Assembly: GCF_000225825.1 (NCBI RefSeq)
Contig: NZ_AGBX01000008.1
Span: 1 to 64,000 of the forward strand
Source: Brachybacterium squillarum M-6-3
GTDB taxonomy: Bacteria > Actinomycetota > Actinomycetes > Actinomycetales > Dermabacteraceae
Reading direction: 5' to 3'
DNA length: 64,000 nt
Within the stretch, counting starts at the first letter, position 1, and every line of letters begins with the position of its first letter. Positions 19,379 to 29,251 of this stretch are shown one piece after another. The notes under the pieces are model-generated. The model saw nothing but the letters and a program-made list of their open reading frames with translations, was not told where the DNA came from and did no database searches. The translations under genes and the position numbers were made by a program.

Positions 19379-21154
19379 ATGCAGACCCATTCCTACGACG
19401 TGGTGATCGTCGGCGCCGGCGGCGCCGGCATGCGCGCCGCCCTGGAGTCCTCCTCCCGGGCGCGCACCGCCGTGATCACCAAGCTCTACCCCACGCGCTC
19501 CCACACCGGCGCGGCCCAGGGCGGCATGTGCGCTGCCCTGGCCAACGTCGAGGAGGACAACTGGGAGTGGCACACCTACGACACCGTCAAGGGCGGTGAC
19601 TACCTGGTGGACCAGGACGCCGCCGAGGTGATGGCCAAGGAGGCCATCGACGCGGTGCTCGACCTGGAGAAGATGGGCCTGCCCTTCAACCGCACCCCCG
19701 AGGGCAAGATCGACCAGCGCCGCTTCGGCGGGCACACCCGCGAGCACGGCGAGGCGCCCGTGCGCCGCGCCTGCTACGCCGCGGACCGCACCGGCCACAT
19801 GATCCTGCAGACGCTCTACCAGAACTGCGTGAAGCAGGGCGTGGAGTTCTTCAACGAGTTCTACGTGCTGGACGTGCTGATGACCGGCGACCCCCGCACC
19901 GACGGCGACGTGCGCGCCTCCGGCGTGGTCTGCTACGAGCTGGCCACCGGCGAGATCCACGTCTTCCGCGCCAAGTCCGTGGTCTTCGCCTCCGGCGGAT
20001 TCGGCAAGATCTTCAAGACCACCTCGAACGCGCACACGCTGACCGGCGACGGCCCAGCGATGATCCTGCGCCGCGGCGTGCCGCTGGAGGACATGGAGTT
20101 CTTCCAGTTCCACCCGACCGGCCTGGCCGGCCTCGGCATCCTGCTGTCCGAGGCGGCGCGCGGCGAGGGCGGCATCCTGCGCAACAGCGAGATGGAGCGC
20201 TTCATGGAGCGCTACGCCCCCACGCTGAAGGACCTCGCCCCGCGCGACGTGGTGGCGCGGGCGATGGCCAACGAGGTGCGCGAGGGCCGCGGCGCCGGTC
20301 CGAACAAGGACTACGTCTACCTCGACCTCACCCACCTCGAACCGGCGCACATCGACGCCAAGCTCCCCGACATCACCGAGTTCGCCCGCACCTACCTGGG
20401 TGTCGAGCCGTACACGGAGCCGGTGCCGGTGTTCCCCACCGCGCACTACGCGATGGGCGGCATCCCCACCAACATCCGCGGCGAGGTGCTGCGCAACGAG
20501 GAGGACGTGATCCCCGGGCTGTACGCCGCCGGGGAGACCGCCTGCGTCTCCGTGCACGGCGGCAACCGCCTGGGCACGAACTCGCTGCTGGACATCAACG
20601 TCTTCGGCAAGCGCGCCGGCATCGCCGCGGCCGAGCACGCCGCCACCGTCGAGCTCGCCGAGATCGACGAGGGCGTGGAGGTCCCCACCGTGGAGCTGCT
20701 GCAGCGCCTGCGGGACCGTCCGGCCACCGAGGACCGCATCGCCGACATCCGTCGCGACCTGCAGGAGACCATGGACGCCAACGTCCAGGTGTTCCGCACC
20801 GACGAGACCTGCCGGAAGGCCCTGTCCGACATCGAGGCGCTGAAGAAGCGCTACGAGACGGTGGCCGTGCAGGACAAGGGCCTGCGCTACAACCTGGACC
20901 TGCTGGAGGCCGTCGAGCTCGGCTTCCTGCTGGACCTGGCCGAGGTCGTCACCGTCGGCGCCCTCTACCGCCGGGAGTCGCGCGGCGGCCACTTCCGCGA
21001 GGACTACGAGGCCCGCGACGACGTGAACTTCCTGCACCACACGATGGCCTACCGCACCCTGCCGGGCGAGGCGGGCACCGAGGGCACCGAGATCCGCCTG
21101 GGCACCAAGCCGGTCGTGATCACCCGCTACGAGCCGAAGGAGCGCACCTTCTGA
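19379..21154 (+). CDS. sdhA: Succinate dehydrogenase flavoprotein subunit
   Basis: The 591-residue catalytic subunit oxidises succinate to fumarate. The FAD-binding motif [14 protein letters not shown] lies at residues 9-22. His42 in [10 protein letters not shown] is the expected covalent FAD attachment site. Substrate-site segments [11 protein letters not shown] and [19 protein letters not shown] are intact, and the C-terminal helical domain is complete. The ATG at 19379 gives the normal N terminus; upstream open sequence is a GC artefact. Its stop TGA overlaps the ATG of sdhB, so the catalytic dimer is translationally coupled. Confidence 0.97.
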   Translation: MQTHSYDVVIVGAGGAGMRAALESSSRARTAVITKLYPTRSHTGAAQGGMCAALANVEEDNWEWHTYDTVKGGDYLVDQDAAEVMAKEAIDAVLDLEKMGLPFNRTPEGKIDQRRFGGHTREHGEAPVRRACYAADRTGHMILQTLYQNCVKQGVEFFNEFYVLDVLMTGDPRTDGDVRASGVVCYELATGEIHVFRAKSVVFASGGFGKIFKTTSNAHTLTGDGPAMILRRGVPLEDMEFFQFHPTGLAGLGILLSEAARGEGGILRNSEMERFMERYAPTLKDLAPRDVVARAMANEVREGRGAGPNKDYVYLDLTHLEPAHIDAKLPDITEFARTYLGVEPYTEPVPVFPTAHYAMGGIPTNIRGEVLRNEEDVIPGLYAAGETACVSVHGGNRLGTNSLLDINVFGKRAGIAAAEHAATVELAEIDEGVEVPTVELLQRLRDRPATEDRIADIRRDLQETMDANVQVFRTDETCRKALSDIEALKKRYETVAVQDKGLRYNLDLLEAVELGFLLDLAEVVTVGALYRRESRGGHFREDYEARDDVNFLHHTMAYRTLPGEAGTEGTEIRLGTKPVVITRYEPKERTF

Positions 21155-21918
21155 TGACTGCCGTCGCCGAGAGGAACGAGGCTCCCGAGGCCAAGGCCGA
21201 GGAGGTGCCGTCCTTCCAGGTCACGATGCGGATCGCCCGCTTCGACCCGGACTCCGACAAGGGGCACCGCTGGGAGGACTTCACCGTCACCATGCACGGC
21301 ACCGACCGGGTGCTCGATGCGCTGCACGAGATCAAGTGGCACCTGGACGGCTCGCTGACCTTCCGCCGCTCCTGCGCGCACGGCGTCTGCGGCTCCGACG
21401 CGATGCGGATCAACGGCCGCAACCGTCTGGCCTGCAAGACGCTGCTGAAGGACCTCAATATCGACAAGCCGATCACGGTGGAGCCGATCAAGGGCCTGCC
21501 GGTGGAGAAGGACCTGATCGTGGACATGGAGCCGTTCTTCGACTCCTACCGCGAGGTGATGCCCTTCCTGGTCGCCAAGGGCCAGGAGCCCAGCCGGGAG
21601 CGCCTGCAGTCCGCCGAGCAGCGCGAGCGCTTCGACGACACCACCAAGTGCATCCTGTGCGCGGCCTGCACCTCCTCCTGCCCCGTGTTCTGGACCGACG
21701 GGCAGTACTTCGGGCCCGCCGCGATCGTGAACGCGCACCGCTTCATCTTCGACTCCCGCGACGACGCCGGGGAGCAGCGCCTGGAGATCCTGAACTCCAA
21801 GGAGGGCGTGTGGCGCTGCCGCACCACCTTCAACTGCTCCGAGGCCTGCCCCCGCGGCATCCAGGTCACCAAGGCCATCGCCGAGGTGAAGCAGGCGGTC
21901 ATCCGCGGCCGCGTCTGA
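21154..21918 (+). CDS. sdhB: Succinate dehydrogenase iron-sulfur subunit
   Basis: The 254-residue electron-transfer subunit holds three Fe-S clusters. The N-terminal ferredoxin domain has CAHGVCGSDAM and a later Cys (NGRNRLAC) for the 2Fe-2S centre. The C-terminal domain has CILCAACTSSCPVFW and CSEACPRGIQ for the 4Fe-4S and 3Fe-4S centres. It passes electrons from SdhA-bound FAD to quinone at SdhCD. It is the last gene of the operon; an extended inverted repeat follows. A short acidic N-terminal tail precedes the ferredoxin fold. Confidence 0.97.
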   Translation: MTAVAERNEAPEAKAEEVPSFQVTMRIARFDPDSDKGHRWEDFTVTMHGTDRVLDALHEIKWHLDGSLTFRRSCAHGVCGSDAMRINGRNRLACKTLLKDLNIDKPITVEPIKGLPVEKDLIVDMEPFFDSYREVMPFLVAKGQEPSRERLQSAEQRERFDDTTKCILCAACTSSCPVFWTDGQYFGPAAIVNAHRFIFDSRDDAGEQRLEILNSKEGVWRCRTTFNCSEACPRGIQVTKAIAEVKQAVIRGRV

Positions 21919-21958
21919 CCCCGCCGGGGCGGCCTCCGGTCCGTCCCACCCGCAGCAC

Positions 21959-22018
21959 ACCGAGATCTTCGTTGGAGCGTCTCCGATCACCCAGAGACGC
22001 ACGGACGAAGATCTCGGT
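21959..22018. terminator. Two-part inverted repeat between convergent sdhB and lactonase genes
   Basis: An outer 14-bp perfect stem (21959-21972 with 22005-22018) encloses a second 7-bp stem (21977-21983 with 21994-22000). It lies 41 bp after the sdhB stop and 45 bp from the convergent lactonase stop, so it is probably a bidirectional terminator. No U-tract is seen. Confidence 0.6.
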
Positions 22019-22062
22019 CGTTCCGGGACCGTGGTGGCGCCGAGGAACCGCCTCCGGCGAGG

Positions 22063-23118
22063 TCAGGCCTCGGGGTCCTCCACGAACCGCACCCAGTTGG
22101 GACCCTCGCCGGTCTCGGCGCGGTCCAGCAGGCGCAGCTCCCCGCCCTCGACGGCGTACAGCGCCACCTCGGTGGAGGCCTCCCCCGCCACCACCATCCG
22201 TGAGCCGTCGGCGCTGAGGTCGAAGCCGCGCGGCTGCGGCAGCGTGGGGGCGGAGGTGAGCGGCGGGGTGAGGGTACCGTCCTCGCGGACGCCGACGCAG
22301 GTGAGCGTGCTGCGGGTGCGGTCGGAGGCCCACAGGGTGCGCCGCCCGGCACCCCAGTGCAGGTCGGCCGACCAGATCGCGTCGTTCTCACGGGGGTCCT
22401 CCCCCAGGGCACCGCGCGGCATCGATCCCTCGGGGTCCACCACCGCCACCGTGTCCGGGCCGGTGAGCAGGCCGCTGCGGGGGTCGCGGCGGTAGCTCAG
22501 CAGCTCACCGGAGAACTCGGTGAGCACGTGGACCGCCGTGCCGTCGGCATCGAGCACGAGGTGCCGGGGGCCGGAGCCCCCCGGCGCCGCGACGGGGCCG
22601 GGGCCGAGCGGGGTGAGCCGCAGGTCCTCACCGATCGCGTACTGCGCGATCACGTCGTCGCCGAGGGAGGCGATGTAGGCGTGGCGGCCGTCCGGGGACG
22701 GCAGGATCGCGTGGGACCGGGCATGGTCCACGACGGAGACCGGCGCGCCGACGCCGTCCTCGCCGACCGGGGCGACGAAGGCGTGGTCCCCGTGGTACGA
22801 GGCGCCGAGCAGGACGGTGCCCTCCCGGGTGAGCGACACGTAGGCCAGCGGGCTGTCGCCGGGCAGGTCCAGGCGGCCGCGAGGGGTCAGCGTCCCGGTG
22901 CGCCGGTTCAGGTGAAGCGTGACCACCCCGGCGGGCTCGCCCCGCACCGCGGCGTGCACGAGGTCGCGCCGGGCATCCACGACGAAAGTGGCGCAGCGGG
23001 TGAGGCCCTCGGCCACGGAGAGCCGCGTCAGCGCGCCGTCCGCGCAGCGGAACACCGAGATGCTGCCCTCGACGGCGTTGGCGACCAGGACCAGCCCGGC
23101 GGTGGTGTCCTCGCTCAT
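22063..23118 (-). CDS. Lactonase-family beta-propeller protein (6-phosphogluconolactonase-like)
   Basis: The 351-residue protein shows repeated beta-propeller strands of the YbhE/Pgl lactonase family: NAVEGSISVFRC, SHAILPSPDGRHAYIASLGDDVI, GPRHLVLDADGTAVHVLTE and GFDLSADGSRMVVAGEAS. Characterised members hydrolyse 6-phosphogluconolactone in the pentose phosphate pathway, but others act on different lactones or are not enzymes. No signal peptide is visible, so it should be cytoplasmic. It is the last gene of a minus-strand series after xthA (28-bp gap). The family assignment is good; the reaction is inferred. Confidence 0.78.
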   Translation of the reverse strand: MSEDTTAGLVLVANAVEGSISVFRCADGALTRLSVAEGLTRCATFVVDARRDLVHAAVRGEPAGVVTLHLNRRTGTLTPRGRLDLPGDSPLAYVSLTREGTVLLGASYHGDHAFVAPVGEDGVGAPVSVVDHARSHAILPSPDGRHAYIASLGDDVIAQYAIGEDLRLTPLGPGPVAAPGGSGPRHLVLDADGTAVHVLTEFSGELLSYRRDPRSGLLTGPDTVAVVDPEGSMPRGALGEDPRENDAIWSADLHWGAGRRTLWASDRTRSTLTCVGVREDGTLTPPLTSAPTLPQPRGFDLSADGSRMVVAGEASTEVALYAVEGGELRLLDRAETGEGPNWVRFVEDPEA

Positions 23119-23146
23119 GGTGTCCTCCGGTGCGGTCGCGGTCGGC

Positions 23147-23971
23147 TCAGGCGTAGGCGATGACCAGCGGGGCGTGGTCGGACCAGCGGGTGTCGTAGCT
23201 GGGGGCGCGGTCCACCTGGGCGGTGGTGGCGCGGGCAGCGAGGGCCTCGGTGGCCAGCTGGTAGTCGATGCGCCAGCCGGAGTCGTTGTCGAAGGCCTGG
23301 CCGCGCTGGGACCACCAGGTGTAGGGGCCGGGGCCGTCGCCGTGGACGCGGCGGTGCACGTCCACGAAGCCGGCCTCGGTGGTGAGGCGGTCCAGGTAGG
23401 CGCGCTCCTCGGGCAGGAAGCCGGCGGACTTCTTGTTGCCCTTCCAGTTCTTGATGTCCCACTCGGTGTGGGCGATGTTGATGTCGCCGGTGAGGACCAC
23501 GTGGCGGCCGTCGGCCCGCAGCGCGGCCAGGCGCTCCATCATCACGTCGAGGAAGGCGTACTTGTCGGTCATGGTCTGCGGTTTCTCGGTGTTGCCCGAG
23601 TGCATGTAGCAGGAGATGACCGTCAGCGCGGTGCCGTCGCCGAGGGGGTCGGTGAGGTCCGCCTCCAGCCAGCGGCCGGAGTGGGCGTCCTCCTCCTGGA
23701 GGCCCGGCAGGCCGGGACGGACGGCGTCCAGGTCGATGCTCTCGACCCCGGTGCGGGCGGCGATCGCGACGCCGGCGCGGCCCTTCAGCCGGGAGGGCTC
23801 ACCGACGATGTGCCAGTCCTCCCCCATCAGGCCGGCCAGCAGCTCCTCGGGGGCGCGGACCTCCTGCAGGGTGACGACGTCGGCCTCGGTGGCGGCGAGC
23901 CACTCGGCCATGCCCTTGCGGGCGGCGGCGCGCAGTCCGTTCACGTTGACGGTGGCGAGGGTCAGGCTCAC
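23147..23971 (-). CDS. xthA: Exodeoxyribonuclease III / AP endonuclease
   Basis: The 274-residue enzyme belongs to the exonuclease III/endonuclease-exonuclease-phosphatase superfamily and acts in base excision repair at abasic sites. All catalytic motifs are visible: VNVNGLRAA (Asn), LQEVRAPEE (metal-binding Glu), [11 protein letters not shown] (Asp-Asn pair), WRIDYQLAT and the C-terminal SDHAPLVI (Asp-His). Length matches XthA. Its ATG at 23971 overlaps the folD stop at 23968 by four bases, so it is coupled to the folate gene upstream; this pairing looks like chance economy rather than shared function. Confidence 0.93.
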   Translation of the reverse strand: MSLTLATVNVNGLRAAARKGMAEWLAATEADVVTLQEVRAPEELLAGLMGEDWHIVGEPSRLKGRAGVAIAARTGVESIDLDAVRPGLPGLQEEDAHSGRWLEADLTDPLGDGTALTVISCYMHSGNTEKPQTMTDKYAFLDVMMERLAALRADGRHVVLTGDINIAHTEWDIKNWKGNKKSAGFLPEERAYLDRLTTEAGFVDVHRRVHGDGPGPYTWWSQRGQAFDNDSGWRIDYQLATEALAARATTAQVDRAPSYDTRWSDHAPLVIAYA

Positions 23972-24891
23972 AGGGCGCCTCCGGCGGTCTCAGGGGTCTG
24001 GAGGTCGATGCCGGCATCGTGCTCGGCCATCTCCACCACGTTGGTCATCAGCAGGGCGCGGGTCATGGGGCCGACCCCGCCCGGGTTCGGGGAGATCCAG
24101 GAGGCCACCTCGGCGACGGCCGGGTCGACGTCGCCGGTCAGGCGGGCCTTCTCCCCCTCGGCGCCCTCCACCCGGGAGACGCCGACGTCCAGCACGACGG
24201 CGCCGGGTTTGACGTCCTCGGGGCGCACCAGGTGCGCGACCCCGGCGGCGGCGATGATCACGTCGGCGCGGCGCAGGTGCGCGGGCAGGTCGACGGTGCC
24301 GGTGTGGGTGAGGGTGACGGTCGCGTTGATCGCGCGGCGGGTCAGCAGCGGGCCGATGGAGCGGCCGACGGTGACGCCGCGGCCGACGACCACCACGTCC
24401 TTGCCCTTCAGGTCCAGGTCGTGGCGGAGCATCAGCTCCACGGCGGCCCGCGGGGTGCAGGGCAGCGGCGTGGTGATCGGCCGGTTGGCGTTCAGCACCA
24501 GACGCCCGAGGTTCGTGGGGTGCAGGCCGTCGGCGTCCTTGGCCGGGTCCACCCGCTCCAGGATCGCGTCGGTGTCGATGTGGCCCGGCAGCGGCAGCTG
24601 CACGATGTAGCCGGTGCAGGCGGGATCGGCGTTCAGCTCGTCGATGACGGCCTCGAGCTCGGCCTGCGTGGTCTCGGCGGGCAGGTGCTTCTGGATCGAG
24701 GTGAGGCCGATGGCGGAGCTGTCGCGGTGCTTGCCGCGCACGTAGGCGGCGCTGCCGGGGTCGTCCCCCACCAGCACGGTCGCCAGGCCCGGCGCGGGGT
24801 GCCCAGCGGCGGTGAGGGCGGCGACGCGCTCGGCGAGCTCCGCCTTGATGGCGGCGGCGGTGGCCTTGCCGTCGAGGATCTGGGCGGTCAT
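23968..24891 (-). CDS. folD: Bifunctional methylenetetrahydrofolate dehydrogenase / cyclohydrolase
   Basis: The 307-residue FolD interconverts 5,10-methylene-, methenyl- and 10-formyl-tetrahydrofolate, supplying formyl groups for purines and initiator tRNA. The substrate segment [13 protein letters not shown], the PLPGHID motif (here QLPLPGHID) and the nucleotide-binding [14 protein letters not shown] are present, in the variant typical of actinobacteria. An in-frame upstream ATG exists, but the ATG at 24891 begins the conserved [12 protein letters not shown]. It follows glyA on the same strand, a sensible pairing because GlyA makes methylene-THF, the FolD substrate. A hairpin in the 90-bp gap may partly separate the two. 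Confidence 0.94.
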   Translation of the reverse strand: MTAQILDGKATAAAIKAELAERVAALTAAGHPAPGLATVLVGDDPGSAAYVRGKHRDSSAIGLTSIQKHLPAETTQAELEAVIDELNADPACTGYIVQLPLPGHIDTDAILERVDPAKDADGLHPTNLGRLVLNANRPITTPLPCTPRAAVELMLRHDLDLKGKDVVVVGRGVTVGRSIGPLLTRRAINATVTLTHTGTVDLPAHLRRADVIIAAAGVAHLVRPEDVKPGAVVLDVGVSRVEGAEGEKARLTGDVDPAVAEVASWISPNPGGVGPMTRALLMTNVVEMAEHDAGIDLQTPETAGGAL

Positions 24892-24918
24892 GCGGGCTCC
24901 TTCGATGCGGGACGGGCA

Positions 24919-24949
24919 CCGGCGCCCCCGCACGGGGCGGGGGCGCCGG
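24919..24949 (-). terminator. Hairpin downstream of glyA
   Basis: A 13-bp perfect GC stem (24919-24931 with 24937-24949) with loop ACGGG lies 33 bp past the glyA stop and upstream of folD. It could terminate part of the glyA transcript. No U-tract follows. Confidence 0.5.
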
Positions 24950-24981
24950 GTCTCCGGGGGTCGGTCACGGACGCGGGCGGC

Positions 24982-26250
24982 TCAGTACTGCTGCAGCCCC
25001 GCGTACAGCGGCTTCCTGTCGGCCAGGGCCGCGGTGCGGGCGCGCAGCGACTCCACGTCGGCGCCGCCGGTGAGGGTCAGGGCGATCACGTCGGCGACCT
25101 CGCGGAACTCGTCGGCGCCGAAGCCGCGGGTGGCCAGCGCCGGGGTGCCGATGCGCAGGCCGGAGGTGACCCGCGGGGGCCGCGGGTCGTTGGGGACGGC
25201 GTTGCGGTTCACGGTGATGCCGACCTCGTGGAGCTTGTCCTCGGCCTGCTGGCCGTCGAGCTCGGAGTCGACCAGGTCCACCAGCACCAGGTGCACGTCG
25301 GTGCCGCCGGAGAGCACCTTCACGCCCGCGGCGGCGGTGTCCTGGGCTTGCAGGCGCTCGGCGATCAGCTGGGCGCCCTCCAGGGTGCGGCGCTGGCGCT
25401 CGACGAAGTCCTCGGTGGCGGCGACCTTCAGCGCCACGGCCTTGGCGGCGATGACGTGCATCAGCGGGCCGCCCTGCTGGCCGGGGAACACGGCCGAGTC
25501 GATCTTCTTGGCCCACTCCTCGGTGGACAGGATCATCCCGGAGCGGGGGCCGCCGATGGTCTTGTGGATGGTGGTGGAGACGACGTCGGCGTGCGGCACG
25601 GGGCTGGGATGCAGGCCCGCGGCGACCAGGCCGGCGAAGTGCGCCATGTCCACCCAGAGCTTCGCCCCGACCTCGTCGGCGATGGAGCGGAAGGCCGCGA
25701 AGTCCAGCTGGCGCGGGTAGGCGGACCAGCCGGCGACGATCACGGAGGGCTTCGCCTCGAGGGCCTGGGCGCGCACGGCGTCCATGTCGATCCGGCCGGT
25801 GGCGGGGTCGACCTCGTAGGCGGCGATGTCGTAGAGGCGGCCGGAGAAGTTGATCTTCATGCCGTGGGTGAGGTGGCCGCCGTGGGCGAGGGACAGGCCC
25901 ATCAGGGTGTCGCCGGGGCGGGCCAGGGCGTGCATCACCGCGGCATTGGCGGTGGCGCCGGAGTGGGGCTGCACGTTGGCGTGGTCGGCGCCGAACAGCT
26001 CCGTGGCGCGGGCGATGGCGATCTCCTCGGCGACGTCGACCTCCTCGCAGCCGCCGTAGTAGCGACGGCCCGGGTAGCCCTCGGCGTATTTGTTGGTCAG
26101 CACGCTGCCCTGCGCCTGCAGCACCGCGCGCGGCACGAAGTTCTCGCTGGCGATCATCTCCAGCGTGCGCTGCTGGCGACCGAGCTCACGGTCCAGCACC
26201 CGGGCGATGTCCGGGTCGAGCTCGGCGATGGACTGGTCGAGGACGTTCAC
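24982..26250 (-). CDS. glyA: Serine hydroxymethyltransferase
   Basis: The 422-residue PLP enzyme converts serine and tetrahydrofolate to glycine and 5,10-methylene-THF. Motifs include [11 protein letters not shown] near the N terminus, [16 protein letters not shown], the PLP-binding [25 protein letters not shown], and [14 protein letters not shown] with the internal aldimine lysine. The GTG at 26250 is chosen because AGGAGG lies about 5 nt upstream; a farther ATG at 26301 would add a non-conserved tail. It sits between murB and folD on the same strand, with a 98-bp gap after murB that holds no gene. Confidence 0.95.
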   Translation of the reverse strand: MNVLDQSIAELDPDIARVLDRELGRQQRTLEMIASENFVPRAVLQAQGSVLTNKYAEGYPGRRYYGGCEEVDVAEEIAIARATELFGADHANVQPHSGATANAAVMHALARPGDTLMGLSLAHGGHLTHGMKINFSGRLYDIAAYEVDPATGRIDMDAVRAQALEAKPSVIVAGWSAYPRQLDFAAFRSIADEVGAKLWVDMAHFAGLVAAGLHPSPVPHADVVSTTIHKTIGGPRSGMILSTEEWAKKIDSAVFPGQQGGPLMHVIAAKAVALKVAATEDFVERQRRTLEGAQLIAERLQAQDTAAAGVKVLSGGTDVHLVLVDLVDSELDGQQAEDKLHEVGITVNRNAVPNDPRPPRVTSGLRIGTPALATRGFGADEFREVADVIALTLTGGADVESLRARTAALADRKPLYAGLQQY

Positions 26251-26348
26251 AGGGCCTCCTGCACGATGGTGGGGTGGGCGGCCGCCGGGCCGCTGGGTCA
26301 ATCCTAGGGGCGCGGGCGGGCGCAGGTCGCGGCCCGTCCGGGCAGGGG

Positions 26349-27476
26349 TCAGAGGTCGATGCCGAGGCGGACGGGCTCCGGCTCGAGCGCGACGCCGAAG
26401 CTGCCACGCACGCGGGCCTGCACGTCGTGGGCGAGGGCCACGAGGTCCTCGCTGCTCGCGCCGCCGCGGTTGGTCAGCGCCAGGGAGTGCTTGGTGGACA
26501 CGGAGGCGCGGGGCCCGACGGCGTGGCCGTTCTCGATCCCGGCATGGCTGATCAGCCAGGCGGCGGAGGTCTTCACCATGCCCTCCCCCGCCGGGAAGCA
26601 GGGCGCCTCGGGCGGCAGGGCCGCGGCCTCCGCCTCGGGCAGGATCGGGTTGGTGAAGAAGCTGCCTGCGCTCCAGGTGTCGTGGTCCTCGGCGTCCAGG
26701 ACCATGCCCTTGGTGGCGCGGATGCGCAGCACCGCCTCGCGCACCTCGGCCATCGGAACCCGCTGGCCGACCTCGACGCCGAGCTCTGTGGCGAGCTGGG
26801 CGTAGCGGATCGGGGCAGAGAGGGAGCCGAGGGTGTGCTGGAAGCTCACCGCGAGCACCACGTAGCGGCCGGTCGCCGAGGGCACGGGGCCGCCGTAGCG
26901 GGTGCGCTTGAAGAGGCTGTCGCGGTAGCCGAAGCCGCAGTCGGCGGCCGCGAAGGTGTGCACGGCGCCGCGCTCGCGGTCCCAGGTGCGCACCCGGGTG
27001 ATGGTGGAGGCGACCTCCTGGCCGTAGGCGCCGACGTTCTGGATGGGGGTGGCGCCCACGGAGCCGGGGATACCGGAGAGGGCCTCGATGCCGACCATCT
27101 CCCGCGCCACGGCGTAGCGGACGGCGCGGTCCCAGGCGACCCCGGCGAAGTGCTCGACGATCGCCCCGCCGCAGGTGGCGTCGATGGGGGTGAGGGCGGC
27201 CGGGTCGGCGGGGATCCCGTCGGGCTCGCCGGCGGAGGGGATCTCGCAGCTCGCGTCGAGCCGCGGCGCCTCCTCGGGGTCGCGCAGCAGCACCACGGTG
27301 CCGGCGAAGGGCGCATCAGAGGCCACCAGGTTGGAGCCGCCGCCGAGGACCAGCAGGGGGCGTCCGGCCTCATCGGCCTCGCGGACCGCGTCGATCACCT
27401 GCTGCTCGGTGGTGGCCTCGACCAGGTGCTCGATCTGCCCGCCGATGCGCAGGGTGGTGAGGTCGGCGAGCCTCAT
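26349..27476 (-). CDS. murB: UDP-N-acetylenolpyruvoylglucosamine reductase
   Basis: The 375-residue FAD enzyme reduces UDP-GlcNAc-enolpyruvate to UDP-MurNAc in peptidoglycan precursor synthesis. The FAD-binding segments [12 protein letters not shown] and [20 protein letters not shown] are clear, as are the catalytic-serine segment [10 protein letters not shown] and the C-terminal [11 protein letters not shown]. About 30 residues are inserted after LLRDPEEAP compared with minimal MurB proteins. The ATG at 27476 overlaps the stop of the upstream dehydratase gene (ATGA). The dehydratase-murB order is a conserved actinobacterial arrangement. Confidence 0.94.
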   Translation of the reverse strand: MRLADLTTLRIGGQIEHLVEATTEQQVIDAVREADEAGRPLLVLGGGSNLVASDAPFAGTVVLLRDPEEAPRLDASCEIPSAGEPDGIPADPAALTPIDATCGGAIVEHFAGVAWDRAVRYAVAREMVGIEALSGIPGSVGATPIQNVGAYGQEVASTITRVRTWDRERGAVHTFAAADCGFGYRDSLFKRTRYGGPVPSATGRYVVLAVSFQHTLGSLSAPIRYAQLATELGVEVGQRVPMAEVREAVLRIRATKGMVLDAEDHDTWSAGSFFTNPILPEAEAAALPPEAPCFPAGEGMVKTSAAWLISHAGIENGHAVGPRASVSTKHSLALTNRGGASSEDLVALAHDVQARVRGSFGVALEPEPVRLGIDL

Positions 27477-27913
27477 GCCTGCTCCGGCAGGGCGATCACG
27501 GCGCGGGCGCGGCCGAGCACGGCGGTGCCCTCGACGGTCGCGGTGAGGTCAACGCGGGCGGTGCGGGCGTCCTCGTCGATCTGGCCGACGACCGCGACGA
27601 CCTCGAGGACGGCCTCGCCGGTGGGGGGAACCTCGATGGGGTTCGTGAAGCGGGTGGAGTAGGAGCGCAGCAGGCCGGGGTCGGCGATCTCCTCCAGCAG
27701 CCCGGTGATCGCGGTGCCCATCGTGAGCATGCCGTGGGCGATCACGCCGGGCAGGCCGGCGGCGGTGGCGACGGCGTCGTTGTAGTGGATCGGGTTGAAG
27801 TCGCCGGAGGCGCCGGCGTAGCGGACCAGGGTGTCGCGGCTGAGGCGGTGCTCGCGGCGGGCCAGCTCCTGGCCGACGGTGAGGGCGGTGAGGTCGAGGG
27901 CGGGGGTGCTCAT
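27473..27913 (-). CDS. hadB: MaoC-family (R)-3-hydroxyacyl dehydratase, catalytic subunit (HadB-like)
   Basis: The 146-residue hot-dog fold protein contains the MaoC hydratase motif: YAGASGDFNPIHYND, where Asp and His five residues apart form the catalytic dyad, then GVIAHGMLTMG. It probably dehydrates 3-hydroxyacyl-ACP or -CoA as a heterodimer with the product of the gene immediately upstream. The ATG at 27913 begins the conserved fold; upstream frame is artefact. In mycobacteria HadB pairs with HadA or HadC for mycolate elongation; this genome may use the pair for ordinary fatty acids. It is coupled to murB by a 4-bp overlap. Confidence 0.85.
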   Translation of the reverse strand: MSTPALDLTALTVGQELARREHRLSRDTLVRYAGASGDFNPIHYNDAVATAAGLPGVIAHGMLTMGTAITGLLEEIADPGLLRSYSTRFTNPIEVPPTGEAVLEVVAVVGQIDEDARTARVDLTATVEGTAVLGRARAVIALPEQA

Positions 27914-27959
27914 GGCTGCTCCTGGGGTCGCCGGGCTGCGGGAGGGGTGCTGGCGCGGC

Positions 27960-28409
27960 TCAGTCGCCGCGGACGACGAGCATGCTGCGGACGGAGGCCA
28001 CCTCGATGCCCTCGGGGTCGGCGAGGTCCACGCGGGTGGTGACCATCGCGTGGCCGCCGGCGGCGCGGACCTTCTCGACGGTGAGGGTGGGGACCAGCAC
28101 GTCCCCGGCGACGATCGGGCGGTGCAGGGTGAAGGCCTCCTCGCCGTGGACGACACGGGAGAAGTCGATGCCGGCGGCGGGGTCCTCGATGTACTGGGCC
28201 TCGGTGGCCTGCGCGAGGGAGACCAGGAAGGTCGGCGGCGCCAGCACGTCCTCGTACCCGGCGGCGCGGGCGGCCCCGGGGTCGGTGTGCAGCGGGGAGG
28301 TGGCGCCGGTGGCGGCCGCGAACTCCGCGATCTTGGCGACGGAGACGGTGTGCGCCGGGGACGCCGGGTAGGTGCGGCCCGCGAAGGCGGGGTCCGGGCT
28401 GGTGCTCAT
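27960..28409 (-). CDS. hadA: MaoC-like dehydratase partner subunit (HadA-like)
   Basis: This 149-residue protein has the FAS1-dehydratase-like hot-dog fold of HadA/HadC: RTYPASPAHTVSVAKIAEFA, then ATGATSPLHTDPGAARAAGYEDVLAPPTF. The Asp of the hydratase dyad is not in the usual place, so it probably supplies acyl-chain binding while HadB supplies catalysis. It lies 46 bp upstream of hadB and downstream of rpmG, the rpmG-hadA-hadB order known in mycobacteria. A terminator-like hairpin between rpmG and this gene suggests partial transcriptional separation. Confidence 0.85.
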   Translation of the reverse strand: MSTSPDPAFAGRTYPASPAHTVSVAKIAEFAAATGATSPLHTDPGAARAAGYEDVLAPPTFLVSLAQATEAQYIEDPAAGIDFSRVVHGEEAFTLHRPIVAGDVLVPTLTVEKVRAAGGHAMVTTRVDLADPEGIEVASVRSMLVVRGD

Positions 28410-28476
28410 GGATGCTCTCCCGTGGTGGCGAGGGGCGCGGCGCGGGCCGCGGGGCGGATGCCCTCAGGATGCACGA

Positions 28477-28507
28477 AAGGCCACCCGGGTGGGACCCGAG
28501 TGGCCTT
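28477..28507 (-). terminator. Intrinsic terminator downstream of rpmG
   Basis: A 14-bp stem with one mismatch (28477-28490 with 28494-28507) and loop of 3 nt lies 22 bp after the rpmG stop. On the minus strand it is followed by TTTCG, a short U-run, so it looks like a real rho-independent terminator for the tRNA-rpmG transcript. Confidence 0.65.
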
Positions 28508-28528
28508 CCTCTGCTGCGCTCGGCCCGC

Positions 28529-28699
28529 TCAGCGGGTCTCGCGGTGCGCGGTCTGCTTGCCGCAGGTCGGGCAGAACTTCGAGAGCTCCAGCCGATCCGG
28601 GGTGTTGCGCCGGTTCTTCTTGGTGATGTAGTTCCGGGCCTTGCACTCGGTGCAGGCCATGGTGATCTTGGGACGCACGTCAGAGCTCTTGCTCGCCAC
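28529..28699 (-). CDS. rpmG: 50S ribosomal protein L33
   Basis: The 56-residue protein is L33 of the large ribosomal subunit. Start is GTG at 28699 with an AAAGAGG Shine-Dalgarno upstream. Two Cys pairs (CTEC and CPTC) make it a zinc-binding C+ form, so it is not the zinc-independent paralogue induced under zinc starvation. Conserved segments are [21 protein letters not shown]. It lies just downstream of tRNA-Met and upstream of hadA, the usual actinobacterial context. Confidence 0.95.
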   Translation of the reverse strand: MASKSSDVRPKITMACTECKARNYITKKNRRNTPDRLELSKFCPTCGKQTAHRETR

Positions 28700-28792
28700 G
28701 GCTCGCCTCTTTCGTTCCGAGTGGCGCGCTGACCCGCGCGCCTCGTGGGTCCCCGGATGGGGAGGTGGAATAGCACTCCGGCGGTGCCGGTG

Positions 28793-28869
28793 TGGTACCG
28801 AGGGCGGGGATCGAACCCGCGACCTCACGATTATGAGTCGTGCGCTCTGACCGTCTGAGCTACCCCGGC
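28793..28869 (-). tRNA. tRNA-Met (CAU)
   Basis: A full cloverleaf is readable on the minus strand: 7-bp acceptor, D arm AGCTCAG, anticodon loop CTCATAA (anticodon CAT at 28835-28833), T arm GGGTTCGATCCC. The 3' CCA is encoded (28795-28793). The acceptor has G-U at the first pair, and the features fit elongator rather than initiator methionine tRNA. Confidence 0.93.
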
Positions 28870-28922
28870 CTGACAGATGTTCGGCCCGATCTCGCTCGGA
28901 GACCGGGCCGCCATCCATCCAG

Positions 28923-28995
28923 AGCCCTGAAAGGGAATCGAACCCTTGACCTTCTCCTTACCATGGAGATGCTCTGCCGACTGAGCTATCAGGGC
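28923..28995 (-). tRNA. tRNA-Thr (GGU)
   Basis: The minus-strand 73-nt cloverleaf has perfect acceptor GCCCTGA/TCAGGGC, anticodon stem TCTCC/GGAGA and loop ATGGTAA with anticodon GGT. T arm is GGGTTCGATTCCC. CCA is not encoded. It lies between tRNA-Tyr and tRNA-Met, probably co-transcribed with them and rpmG. Confidence 0.95.
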
Positions 28996-29081
28996 AACCC
29001 GAAGGACTCTACACAAGCGCTGCCACCTGGGCAATTCCTGCGATGTCCGCGGTGCCTCGGATCACAAGCGATCCTCGGCGG

Positions 29082-29163
29082 TGGCAGGTGAGGGATTCGA
29101 ACCCCCGTAGGCAATGCCAGCTGATTTACAGTCAGCCCCCTTTGGCCACTCGGGTAACCTGCC
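29082..29163 (-). tRNA. tRNA-Tyr (GUA)
   Basis: The 82-nt class II tRNA with a long variable arm is readable on the minus strand: acceptor GGCAGGT/ACCTGCC, anticodon stem CTGA/TCAG with anticodon GTA, T arm GGGGTTCGAATCCC. CCA is only partly present in the DNA. It is the first tRNA of the minus-strand tRNA-rpmG group. Confidence 0.95.
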
Positions 29164-29251
29164 GGGACGGAACGCTCCCCGTCGCCCGGATGTCGATCAC
29201 CCCCTCGCGGGAGCACTCTGCGATCCGGACCGCCGGAAGCGGACCTGGACC

